Below are positions 1 to 8,016 of a DNA stretch of 64,000 nucleotides, piece by piece (the stretch's first letter is position 1; the number at the start of each line of letters is the position of its first letter). The notes beneath the pieces were generated by a model that saw only the letters and a list, made by a program, of their open reading frames with translations, was not told where the DNA came from and did not search any database. The stretch is from Chloroflexota bacterium (GTDB lineage: Bacteria > Chloroflexota > Limnocylindria > P2-11E), in assembly GCA_005889405.1 (NCBI GenBank), contig VBFY01000059.1, positions 47,373 through 111,372 on the forward strand. The letters run 5' to 3'. The position numbers and the translations under genes are program-made.

Positions 1-2
1 GC

Positions 3-1211
3 ACCGTCGACGAGGCCGTCGCCGAGATCGCCGCCGGCAGGATGGTCATCGTCGTCGACGACGAGGACCGCGAAAACGAGGGCGATCTCACGATGGCCGC
101 CCAGGCGTGCACGCCGGAGACGGTCGCCTTCATCCGCAAGTACGCGAGCGGCGTCATCTGCGTGCCGATGACCAGCGAGAGGCTCGAGCAGCTCGAGCTG
201 CCGCAGATGGTGCAGCGCAACGAGGCCAGGCTGGGCACGGCGTTCAGCGTGACGGTCGACGCGCGCGAAGGCATCACGACGGGCATCAGCGCGGTGGACC
301 GCGCACGCACGATCCGCGTTCTGGCAGACCCGAACGCGAAGCCGGCGGACCTCGTCAAGCCGGGCCACATGTTCCCGCTGCGCGCGCGCGATGGCGGCGT
401 GCTCGTGCGCGCCGGCCAGACCGAGGCCGCGGTGGATCTCTGCCGGCTCGCGGGCCTCGAGCCCGTCGGCGTGATCTGCGAGATCACCAACCCCGATGGC
501 TCGATGTCACGCCTTCCGGAGCTCAAGCGATTCGCGAAGCGCCACGGTCTCAAGATGATCACGGTCAAGGACCTGATCGCGTACCGGATGGCGCGCGAGC
601 AGATGGTCGAGCGCGTCGCGACCGCGAAGCTACCGACGAAGTACGGCGACTTCCTGGTGCACGGCTACAAGGCACGCTTCGGCAACACCGAGGCCGAGCA
701 CGTCGCTCTGACAATGGGCGACGTCGCCGACGGCAAGCCGGTGCTCGTGCGCGTGCACTCCGAATGCCTCACCGGCGACCTCCTGGGCTCGCAGCGCTGC
801 GACTGCGGCGCGCAGATGGACGCCGCGCTCGAGCGGATCGCGCAGGAGGGCCGGGGCGTGTTCCTCTACCTGCGGCAGGAGGGACGCGGCATCGGCCTCA
901 TGAACAAGCTGCGCGCCTACGCGTTACAGGACCAGGGCCTCGACACCGTCGAGGCGAACGAACGGCTCGGCTTCAAGGCCGATCACCGCGAGTACGGCAT
1001 CGGCGTCCAGATACTCATGGACCTCGGCGTACGGCGCGCGCGCATCCTCACGAACAATCCGGAGAAGGCGGGCGTCTCGCTATACGGTTTCGAGATCGTC
1101 GAACGTATCCCGATCGAGATCCGTGCGACCGCGACGAACCGCGCCTACCTCAACACCAAGCGCGACAAGATGGGCCATCTGCTGAGCGTGGTCGCGGACG
1201 AAACGAGCTAG
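3..1211 (+). CDS. ribBA: RibBA: DHBP synthase / GTP cyclohydrolase II (5' partial)
   Basis: Bifunctional riboflavin enzyme: the N-terminal half makes 3,4-dihydroxy-2-butanone 4-phosphate from ribulose 5-phosphate, the C-terminal half opens GTP. The frame is open to the left edge and already reads [13 protein letters not shown] before the track's Met, as in RibB families, so the gene starts outside the window and about 20 residues are missing. Seen: the acidic '[10 protein letters not shown]' loop, 'GHMFPL' and 'GQTEAAVDL' of RibB, then the RibA zinc motif 'ECLTGD...[10 protein letters not shown]' with three Cys. Full C-terminus with stop. ribH follows about 2 kb downstream on the same strand, interrupted by an opposite-strand gene. 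Identification is firm. Confidence 0.96.
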   Translation, partial: TVDEAVAEIAAGRMVIVVDDEDRENEGDLTMAAQACTPETVAFIRKYASGVICVPMTSERLEQLELPQMVQRNEARLGTAFSVTVDAREGITTGISAVDRARTIRVLADPNAKPADLVKPGHMFPLRARDGGVLVRAGQTEAAVDLCRLAGLEPVGVICEITNPDGSMSRLPELKRFAKRHGLKMITVKDLIAYRMAREQMVERVATAKLPTKYGDFLVHGYKARFGNTEAEHVALTMGDVADGKPVLVRVHSECLTGDLLGSQRCDCGAQMDAALERIAQEGRGVFLYLRQEGRGIGLMNKLRAYALQDQGLDTVEANERLGFKADHREYGIGVQILMDLGVRRARILTNNPEKAGVSLYGFEIVERIPIEIRATATNRAYLNTKRDKMGHLLSVVADETS

Positions 1212-1215
1212 CTAG

Positions 1216-3111
1216 CTAACGCGTCGCGTTCTGCCACCAGCTGGTCGCGCTCTTCAGCAGCTGACTGTCGGTCCCGCCCGAGAGATCGTGGTCAATGGTC
1301 GTGATCCAACGGCCGCCGCTGAAGATCACCGTCACGCCAATGCCCTCGAGCCGACCCGGACCCTGGCTCCGTTGCACGTCGGTCACTTCCGACCATTTCT
1401 TGTCGATGCCGACGATCGGCAACGGAACGATCTCGCGAAGGCCGGAATTGTCGATGACCAGCGTCGTCGCCACCGTCGGCGCGAAGGCGGCGAAGCCGAG
1501 GAACAGCGCGCCTGCGGCGACCGAGGTGCCGAGCAGCAGGCGCGCAAGCTCGCGTGACGCGATCCGCAGCGGCAGTGGCCCGCTCGTGTGCCAGCCCCGC
1601 ACGCTACCGCGCGCCCACGCGAGCGCCGACGATCCGAGGCCGAGACGCAGCACCAGGCGCGTGAGGAGTGCCGATAGCCCAACGGCCATGACAAAGCTGC
1701 GTAGGTCGAACCAGCTGTAGCGCGGCTGGACCACGAACGCACCCGACCCGGCGGGCGGCCTGATGTCCGACGCGAGGTTGACGATCTCCGGGAGGATGAA
1801 GAGCCCCGCGAAGAAGATGAACGCGAACAGCGCTCCGGCCACCGCGGGCACGAACGGGTCATCGTGCTCTGAGAACTCCCCGCGCACGCGCTCCATCGCG
1901 TTCTCGTACTCGAGCCACGACGTCGAGTGGTAGTTGAACGTCTGCGCGCGCATGTCCTGCATGACCTTCGCGACGTAGGGCGCAAGTCCCGGCTCGGTCG
2001 CGCCGTCGATGGAGACGACGAGCGCGCGCGTCAGCTTCTCGACGTACGGCTGCATGGTCGCGCTTTCCTTGGTCTTCACGAGCTTCTCGCGGTCGGCCTC
2101 CGTCTTGATCACCAGACGACCGCGGTTGGCCTGAACGTCTTTGACCTCGCTCCACGTGTACGCCGTCCCGGTCCGAAGGCCCACGATCGCGATCCCGATC
2201 GGCGCGAGCTCGAGGCGCGCGCGGCCGAATAAGCCGAAGCGGACGTCCTTTCGCATGACGGCGGGATGCTTTCCGATCGTCGCCATGAGCTCGAGGTACG
2301 CCGGGGGTTTCGCGGGGGCCAGGGGCGCGGTGAAGACGGGCGGAACGAACGGCTTGGGAGCTGGGGGCGGCGGCACCCACGCCGGTGCAGGCGCCGGCTC
2401 CGCCGTTTGCGCCGTGGGCCTTCCGCGCTTCGCGGCCTTCTGCGCTTCGCGCTCGGCTTCCTTCGTCTGGCGTTCGGCGATTTTCGCTTCGCGCTCGTCG
2501 ATCTTCGCCTGCGCCGCGGCGAGCTTCGCGTTCCTCTTCGCGTCTTCTTCCGCGATCTTCGCGGCCTTGACCGCGTTCTCCTCAGCGAGCTTGGCGGCCT
2601 TCTTCCCCTCTTCGATCGCGCGTAGCGCGGCCTTCTTGTCCTGCTTCGTGATCGGCGCGGCCGCAGGCGCAGCGGGGGTGAACGAGGTCGGCGCGGGCGC
2701 AACGCTGAACGGACTGTTCGGCGAGGTGAAGGGACTGGGCACGGTGGCCGCCTGCGCGGCCGACACCCATTCCGGAGCGGTGGTCGGTGGCGCCGGAGCC
2801 GCGGGCGCCGACGCCCGCGGCGCGAACGCGAACGGGGAGTTGGGCGAGTTGAAGATCGACGGCACCGTCGGCGCGGGCGGCGCCGGCGGCGGAGCGGCGG
2901 GCGGCGGACTCGTGAACGGATCCGGGTACTCCGGGATCGTGCTTGCTGCTGCCGAAAACGGATTCGGTTGTGGCAGGTACTGCGACTGCTGGACCGGTTG
3001 CCACTCCGGCGTGAACGCTGGCGCGGCGGGCGCGTCCGGAGTTTCCTCCGCCCTTTCCTGGCCAGGCGGGGGCGGAACGAGGCCGAGCGCGACGAGGCGA
3101 GGGTCGTCCAT
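1216..3111 (-). CDS. Pro/Ala-rich membrane protein with coiled coil and PH-like regions
   Basis: Family not recognised. I start at 'MDDPRLVALG' because the 28 residues upstream in the track run into the divergent ribH start region; an AAGG lies almost on the ATG, so the start is uncertain. Layout (about 631 aa): a Pro/Ala-rich linker to about residue 150, a Lys/Glu/Ala coiled coil at about 155-235, a beta-rich globular region with 'TAYTWSEVKDV' (about 300-370) resembling bacterial PH-like domains, two hydrophobic pairs (around 'FAFIFFAGLFILP' and 'LLGTSVAAGALFLGF'), then a second beta-rich segment with 'KKWSEVTDV'. The paired WSEV(K/T)DV motifs suggest a duplicated membrane-flanked PH-like fold, by inference. 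It sits convergent to ribBA and divergent from ribH. Confidence 0.75.
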   Translation of the reverse strand: MDDPRLVALGLVPPPPGQERAEETPDAPAAPAFTPEWQPVQQSQYLPQPNPFSAAASTIPEYPDPFTSPPPAAPPPAPPAPTVPSIFNSPNSPFAFAPRASAPAAPAPPTTAPEWVSAAQAATVPSPFTSPNSPFSVAPAPTSFTPAAPAAAPITKQDKKAALRAIEEGKKAAKLAEENAVKAAKIAEEDAKRNAKLAAAQAKIDEREAKIAERQTKEAEREAQKAAKRGRPTAQTAEPAPAPAWVPPPPAPKPFVPPVFTAPLAPAKPPAYLELMATIGKHPAVMRKDVRFGLFGRARLELAPIGIAIVGLRTGTAYTWSEVKDVQANRGRLVIKTEADREKLVKTKESATMQPYVEKLTRALVVSIDGATEPGLAPYVAKVMQDMRAQTFNYHSTSWLEYENAMERVRGEFSEHDDPFVPAVAGALFAFIFFAGLFILPEIVNLASDIRPPAGSGAFVVQPRYSWFDLRSFVMAVGLSALLTRLVLRLGLGSSALAWARGSVRGWHTSGPLPLRIASRELARLLLGTSVAAGALFLGFAAFAPTVATTLVIDNSGLREIVPLPIVGIDKKWSEVTDVQRSQGPGRLEGIGVTVIFSGGRWITTIDHDLSGGTDSQLLKSATSWWQNATR

Positions 3112-3176
3112 TCCTTGTTGAACGTTAGGGCACGCGAGATGCGACGGCGAGCCCCCCGATAGATAGAGTGCGATGA

Positions 3177-3713
3177 GTGGCGACCGAAAAGACACGTGCC
3201 CCTAAGCGCGCCGGCGCTCAGCGCGGCGCCCGTGTCGCGATCGTTCGCGCGCGGTGGAACGAAGAGATCACCCTCGCTCTCGAGCGCGGCGCCATCGAGC
3301 GAGCGGCCGAGTCCGGTGCGAGCGTCGATCTCTTCGATGTCGCGGGTTCGTTCGAGCTGCCTGCGGCCGTCGCGCTCCTCGCGGACACGGCCCGTTACGA
3401 CGCGGTCGTTCCCATCGGCTGCCTCATCCGCGGTGAGACTCCGCACTTCGAGTACATCGCGCAGTCTGTGGCGAAAGGTCTCATGGATCTCACGCTCACC
3501 TACCCGACCGCGATCCCATTCGGCGTGCTCACCTGCGACACCATCGAGCAGGCACGCGAGCGCGCCGGAGGTGCGGAGGGCAACAAGGGTTCCGAGTCGA
3601 TGGACGCGGCGCTCGAGATGGTGTCCCTCCGTCAGGCGCTGATGCGCGCGCCGTCGAGCGCACGGCGCTCGGCACGTAAAGCATCGAGCGCCTCGTCGCG
3701 CTCGACCCGGTAG
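3177..3713 (+). CDS. ribH: 6,7-dimethyl-8-ribityllumazine synthase
   Basis: Penultimate step of riboflavin synthesis, condensing the RibA-derived pyrimidine with the RibB product. Start is GTG at 3177. Seen: 'ARWNEEIT' substrate loop, 'GSFELP', 'PIGCLIRGETPHFEYI' with the catalytic His, and 'GNKGSESMDAALEM' near the usual end. The family normally stops around 155 residues; this one (178 aa) carries an extra Arg/Ser-rich tail after 'SLRQALM' that overlaps the 3' end of convergent pxpC by 82 bases. That tail has no counterpart in the family and may be read-through of a mutated stop or a small frameshift. The core identification is secure; the C-terminal boundary is not. Confidence 0.93.
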   Translation: MATEKTRAPKRAGAQRGARVAIVRARWNEEITLALERGAIERAAESGASVDLFDVAGSFELPAAVALLADTARYDAVVPIGCLIRGETPHFEYIAQSVAKGLMDLTLTYPTAIPFGVLTCDTIEQARERAGGAEGNKGSESMDAALEMVSLRQALMRAPSSARRSARKASSASSRSTR

Positions 3714-4537
3714 AAGCGGAGCGACTCGCCCGGCACGCGCTGCGCGACCTTCCCGAGGTCGGCGGCGATGACGGTCGCGATCACGGGATACCCGCCGGTC
3801 GTCTGATGATCCGCCAGTAACACGATCGGCGCGCCGCCCCGCGGCACCTGCACCGCGCCCGCGATGATGCCGCAGCTCTGCAGCTCGCCGGCCCGTGGCG
3901 CGATGGGCACGCCACCAAGGCGTATGCCTTGCCGGTCGCTCGCGGCATCGATGACGAACGTCGCGTCGAAGAACTGCGCGACGACATCCGGCTCGAAGCG
4001 ATGGTCATGCGGACCTGCCATCGCGCGCACCTGACCCTCGTATGCCGCCGGCTCCGTGTGCCGCCCGGCATCCTCCGCTCCGGATCCCGAGTCGCCGAGC
4101 GGGAGCGTGTCGCCGGCGCGCAGCGCCGCGCCCAGACCTGCGGGGAGATACGTCGCGCGCGATCCGAGGAGCACGGGCGTCGCGATGCCACCGCTCACCG
4201 CGAGATAGGCGAACCGTGTTCGCTCCCCGGAATGCACCGTCACGATCTGGCCGGCGCGGACGAACACCGAACTCCAGCCGGGAAGCCGCGTGCGCGTCGC
4301 GAGCGAGACGTCGCGTCCGGCGACCGCGACGACGCGCGAGTCGTCGCAGGTGAAACGGAACGGCGGGCCGATGATCTCGATGCCCGCTGCGTCGGCGTCG
4401 TTGCCAACGAGCGCGTTCGCGGCCGCGAGCGCGAACGGATCCGCGGCGCCGGCGGGCGGCACGCCTGAACGCAGATGGCCGAAGCGTCCACGGTCCTGCA
4501 CCGTCGAACGCGCGCCCGACTCGCTGATTCGGATCAC
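3632..4537 (-). CDS. pxpC: 5-oxoprolinase subunit C
   Basis: Part of the ATP-dependent 5-oxoprolinase PxpABC, which recycles pyroglutamate to glutamate in the cytoplasm. The track ORF is too long; the GTG at 4537 overlaps the pxpB stop as GTGA and begins 'VIRISESGARSTVQDRGRFGH', the normal N-terminus of the biotin-dependent-carboxylase-like PxpC fold (301 aa, full length). Seen: 'SGVPPAGAADPFAL', 'SGGIATPVLLGSRATY' and 'QTTGGYPVIATV', all typical. Last gene of a coupled pxpA-pxpB-pxpC run; its 3' end overlaps the ribH tail tail-to-tail. Confidence 0.94.
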   Translation of the reverse strand: MIRISESGARSTVQDRGRFGHLRSGVPPAGAADPFALAAANALVGNDADAAGIEIIGPPFRFTCDDSRVVAVAGRDVSLATRTRLPGWSSVFVRAGQIVTVHSGERTRFAYLAVSGGIATPVLLGSRATYLPAGLGAALRAGDTLPLGDSGSGAEDAGRHTEPAAYEGQVRAMAGPHDHRFEPDVVAQFFDATFVIDAASDRQGIRLGGVPIAPRAGELQSCGIIAGAVQVPRGGAPIVLLADHQTTGGYPVIATVIAADLGKVAQRVPGESLRFYRVERDEALDALRAERRALDGARISA

Positions 4538-5175
4538 AGCGGGACGAATCGCACGCGGTCGCCGGCACGGATGCGCGCCGGCTCGGCGGCGGCCGGATCG
4601 AACATGGTGAGTTCGGTCCGTCCGATGAGACGCCAACCGCCCGGCGACACGAGTGGATAGACCGCCGTCTGGCCATCGGCCACCGCGACGGAGCCCGCGG
4701 GAACTCGCTCGCGCGGACGCTCGAGACGCGGCGCCACGATGCGTGGATCGAGGCGACCGCAGTACGCGAACCCCGGCAGAAATCCGAGGAAGTAGCACGT
4801 GTACTCGCGCCCCGCGTGAAGCGCGACGAGCTGCTCGACGCTCAGCTGCGAACGCTCGGCCGTCTCGGCGAGGTCGGGGCCGTCGTAGGCCGTCGGAACC
4901 TCGATCGCGCGCCGCGATCGGTCGCCCACGATGGTCGCGATCTCGCCGCGTGGAAGCAGCTCACGTGCGAACTTCTCGGCCTCCGTCGGCGCGATGCGCA
5001 GCGGATCGAAACGAAGCAGCGCGGAGGTGTAGGCCGGCACCGCCGGACCGAACGCGAAGTCCGTCTCCCAGGTATCCGCGATCCCGCGTGCCCAGCCGAC
5101 GACGTTCTCCTGGAATTCGTCCCCGAGCTCAACGAGCAGCGCGCCCTCGCCGAAAGGAACGACGCGCGGCCTCAC
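4534..5175 (-). CDS. pxpB: 5-oxoprolinase subunit B
   Basis: Allophanate-hydrolase-subunit-1-like partner of PxpC. The GTG at 5175 overlaps the pxpA stop as GTGA and gives 'VRPRVVPFGEGALLVELGDE', the family N-terminus, at 213 aa (usual size). Seen: 'VPTAYDGPDLAETAE', 'YTCYFLGFLPGFAY' and 'RVPAGSVAVADGQTAVYP', all diagnostic of the KipI/PxpB fold, ending just after a 'GDRVRF' strand. The track start adds 34 residues antisense-like in composition and is rejected. Both flanking junctions are 4-base overlaps, so the three subunits are probably made stoichiometrically. Confidence 0.94.
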   Translation of the reverse strand: MRPRVVPFGEGALLVELGDEFQENVVGWARGIADTWETDFAFGPAVPAYTSALLRFDPLRIAPTEAEKFARELLPRGEIATIVGDRSRRAIEVPTAYDGPDLAETAERSQLSVEQLVALHAGREYTCYFLGFLPGFAYCGRLDPRIVAPRLERPRERVPAGSVAVADGQTAVYPLVSPGGWRLIGRTELTMFDPAAAEPARIRAGDRVRFVPL

Positions 5176-5939
5176 CGCCAGATGACCGCCGCCCGCACCT
5201 TCACACCGGCACGGTCGAGCGCAGCGCGCACGGCGGCGGCGATCGCGGGCGCGCCAGGGGTATCGCCGTGCAGGCACAGCGTGTCGACGGTGAGGTCGAG
5301 GAACGTCCCATCGTGTGCGCGCACTCCGCCCTCGCGTACGAACGAGAGCGCCTGCTTCGCGGCGATCTGTGGGTCGGCGTGCAGCGCGCCCGGCAGCCGG
5401 CGCGCACGAAGGGTGCCGTCCGATTCGTAGGCGCGGTCGACGAAGCCTTCGCGCACGACGCGCAGCCCGACAGCGAGCGCCGCCTCGACCATCGCCGACT
5501 TCGGCGGCGCGAACATGGCCGCCTCGCTGGGCGGCGGCAGCGCCTTCCTCACGCCCGTGACGATCGCCTTCGCGACGGCGTTGTCACGCTCGGCCTGGTT
5601 GTAGAGCGCGCCGTGCGCCTTTACATGCGCGATCTTGAGGTCGGGGTCGACGCGTTGCAGCGCGCGGATCTGACGCGCGACCTCCTCGCTCAGCTCGTCG
5701 CTGGTCATGGTCATGGGCAGGCGCCCGAAGTTCGCGCGCTCCGGATATCCCGGATGCGCCCCGATGGCCACGCCGTAACGGCGCGCGAGCGCGACCGTCT
5801 CGCGCATCGTCGAGTCGTCGCCCGCGTGCGCGCCGCAGGCGATGTTCGCCGAGCTGATGAGCGGCATGAGCTCAGCGTCTGTCCCCGCGCCCTCGCCGAG
5901 ATCGCTGTTGAGATCGATCGACGCGAGCGAGCGCGTCAT
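5172..5939 (-). CDS. pxpA: 5-oxoprolinase subunit A (LamB/YcsF)
   Basis: LamB/YcsF-family subunit of PxpABC. Start ATG at 5939 overlaps the stop of the upstream propeller gene as ATGA and begins 'MTRSLASIDLNSDLGEG', the family signature (255 aa, full length). Seen: 'SSANIACGAHAGD', 'IGAHPGYPERANFGR', 'VKAHGALYN' and 'CLHGDTPGA', carrying the conserved Asp/His residues of the predicted active site. The ORF-track start 146 residues upstream lies antisense-like inside the propeller gene and is rejected. Confidence 0.95.
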   Translation of the reverse strand: MTRSLASIDLNSDLGEGAGTDAELMPLISSANIACGAHAGDDSTMRETVALARRYGVAIGAHPGYPERANFGRLPMTMTSDELSEEVARQIRALQRVDPDLKIAHVKAHGALYNQAERDNAVAKAIVTGVRKALPPPSEAAMFAPPKSAMVEAALAVGLRVVREGFVDRAYESDGTLRARRLPGALHADPQIAAKQALSFVREGGVRAHDGTFLDLTVDTLCLHGDTPGAPAIAAAVRAALDRAGVKVRAAVIWR

Positions 5940-7168
5940 GGACCCACGACGGAGCGGATGAAGATCGAACTCGGATCCTTGTAGAGGCTGACCTGCGTGC
6001 CTCCGTTGACGGATGCCAGCACGATCTCGAGGCCGCGAGAGCCACTCGCGCGCGTGAAGACGATTCCCGCGGGCAGCCATAGGACCTGTTGCGCGCCGTC
6101 GGTCGCCGCAACGGCCGCGAGCTGCTCGCCATCGGCGTCGTAGATGAGCACGGAGCCGAAGGAGTTCACGCTCGCGCGATCTACGACGGCGGCGGCGAAT
6201 CGCGCGCCGTTCGGCTCCCATGCGGCGGAGGTCACCGCGACCGGGGGCGTCGACTGGATACCGAGGAGCATCTTCGATGAGCCGGTCGCGTCGTTCCACA
6301 GCGCAAGCGATCCCCCAGGTCGGCCGGCACAACAACCACCGACGCCGACGAGCGCCCGTGGCTGGGCGCGCCGCCATGAGACGACGCTGGCGGCAGTCGT
6401 CTCATCGAAGGAGTGATTCACATTCGACGCGAGATCGAGGACCTCGACCGCACCGCCTGCGCGGATGCGGTCCCAGACCAGACCGCGACCATCGGGTGTC
6501 AGGCCGCGCAGCTGCGCGCCGTTCTCATCGGGACCACGCACGCGCGTCTTCTGCGTGCCGTCGCTGCGCACGCGGAAGATGCCGAGGTCGACGACGCCGC
6601 TCTGTCCGGCCGAGGTGTGGGCCGCGTAATAAAGGAGCGAGCCATCCTCCGACCAGACAGGCGTTGACTGCGTGACGCCGGACTCCTCCTCGGTGAGCCA
6701 GCGCGTCGACCCCGACGCGAGGTCCCAGATCGCGATCCGCGCGGTGTTCGCGCTGATCGCAAGGGCGACCGCGAGCACGCTGCCGTCGTCCCGAAGGGCG
6801 TAGCCCAGCTGGATGGGATTCGGCAGCGCGACGAGAGGAGTTGCCGTGCCGCCGTCGAGCGGCACCGCCAGCAGAGTCGCGCCGGGCGCGTCCGAATGCT
6901 CCACGAGCAGGACCGGCCCGGACGGGCGCCACGACCCCACGAGCGGGTGCAGCAGCGACGCGAGGTCCTGACGCGGCGAGGTCGTTACCACTGGTGCGGA
7001 CGACGCTGGGATCTGCGACGCCGCCTGCGACGCTGAGGGTGTCGCGGCGATGGACACGGCGGTCGGCGCCCGCGTGGCGATCACGGTCGATCGGGGCCCG
7101 AACGCGATCGCAGCGACGACCACCACCACGGCGAGGACCCCCGCGCTGACGAGCACGACACTTCGCAT
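5936..7168 (-). CDS. Membrane-anchored TolB/WD40-like beta-propeller protein
   Basis: Residues 5-23 form a hydrophobic N-terminal anchor ('VLVSAGVLAVVVVVAAIAF') without a lipobox Cys, followed by a Ser/Thr/Ala linker to about 70 and a propeller-like body of repeating 'W/Y..DGS.L..A' strands (for example 'WSEDGSLLYYAAHTS', 'LTPDGRGLVWDRI'). Extracytoplasmic by inference. It ends in an ATGA overlap with pxpA, so it is co-translated with the 5-oxoprolinase genes, yet nothing in it indicates a role in pyroglutamate use. Similar lipoprotein-type propellers occur at 23.7 kb in this window. Function unknown. Confidence 0.82.
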   Translation of the reverse strand: MRSVVLVSAGVLAVVVVVAAIAFGPRSTVIATRAPTAVSIAATPSASQAASQIPASSAPVVTTSPRQDLASLLHPLVGSWRPSGPVLLVEHSDAPGATLLAVPLDGGTATPLVALPNPIQLGYALRDDGSVLAVALAISANTARIAIWDLASGSTRWLTEEESGVTQSTPVWSEDGSLLYYAAHTSAGQSGVVDLGIFRVRSDGTQKTRVRGPDENGAQLRGLTPDGRGLVWDRIRAGGAVEVLDLASNVNHSFDETTAASVVSWRRAQPRALVGVGGCCAGRPGGSLALWNDATGSSKMLLGIQSTPPVAVTSAAWEPNGARFAAAVVDRASVNSFGSVLIYDADGEQLAAVAATDGAQQVLWLPAGIVFTRASGSRGLEIVLASVNGGTQVSLYKDPSSIFIRSVVGP

Positions 7169-7186
7169 CGCAGCGAGGTTAGCGCC

Positions 7187-7981
7187 CTACCGCAGCTCGC
7201 TCCTCGGCGTCGGACAGGACTTGCGATGAGCGCAGTCGTTGAAGCCGTCAGTGTCGCTGTCAGGAAGGGACGGCGTGGCGATGAGCGACAGGTCGAAGTC
7301 GACGAGCTGCATCTGTTCGGCGGCGACAAAGGCGGCGGGGAGCCCGTTGGCCGTTGCGTTGTCGAAGTGGACGATCGCGAGGTCGGGCATCGGTCCGACC
7401 GTGACAGCTCCGGTATCGGAGATGACGACCGGTGTCTCGATCACCCACTCCGCGGTGCCGTAGGTCGATGTGTAGGGCAGCGTGATGCCGAAGGAGATGG
7501 AGGTACTGAGGTTCGCGATCGTGATCGTCCACACCTCCGGCGCCAACGCGCTCTCAGCGATGTCGACACGCATGTGATCGCCGGGTCGCACGACCAACCC
7601 GGTGCGAATCAACGGCGCGGGGACCGTCTCCCACCACGCGTAGTAGTCGGCGCTACCTGCGGCGTCGACGTCATGTCCGATACCAGCCTGGATGAGCGTC
7701 GAGTCGAAGAGCGTGCATGCGGTATCGAGACAGCCCCCGCCGATGCCGATCCAGCTCGAGGAGTATTCCGCTTCGCCCGCTTTGAGCTGTTTCGCCTTCG
7801 GCACGAGCCATTCACCTGAGATCGAGTGGAAGGTCGTGCCCTTCTCGATGCTGCCCTGCGTGTACCCGGCCCAGTTGAGGGACTGGTTCGCGGCGACAAC
7901 GACAATGGGACGCTCCGTCCTCGACGGAGCCGACGAAGGGAGTAGAACGGCGAGGACCAAGAGCCATGCTGATCGGCGCAC
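7187..7981 (-). CDS. Secreted G1-family (eqolisin-type) glutamic peptidase
   Basis: Matches the scytalidoglutamic-peptidase fold: 'NWAGYTQG' start of the mature domain, 'ISGEWLVP', 'YSSSWIGIGG', the catalytic-Gln strand 'LIQAGIGHDV' and the catalytic-Glu strand 'YYAWWETVPA', then 'NLSTSISF' and 'AEWVIETP'. These are the family's Gln/Glu dyad contexts. I choose GTG at 7981 because it yields a clean signal peptide ('RRSAWLLVLAVLLPSSA'); the track start lies 200 bases inside hppA. About 264 aa. A 'DSDTDGFNDC' calcium-loop-like tail precedes the stop. Acid-active peptidases of this group are best known from fungi but do occur in bacteria. Confidence 0.87.
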   Translation of the reverse strand: MRRSAWLLVLAVLLPSSAPSRTERPIVVVAANQSLNWAGYTQGSIEKGTTFHSISGEWLVPKAKQLKAGEAEYSSSWIGIGGGCLDTACTLFDSTLIQAGIGHDVDAAGSADYYAWWETVPAPLIRTGLVVRPGDHMRVDIAESALAPEVWTITIANLSTSISFGITLPYTSTYGTAEWVIETPVVISDTGAVTVGPMPDLAIVHFDNATANGLPAAFVAAEQMQLVDFDLSLIATPSLPDSDTDGFNDCAHRKSCPTPRSELR

Positions 7982-8016
7982 GGCCGCACGCCCGCAGTTG
8001 GCGTGCCAGGGACGCC

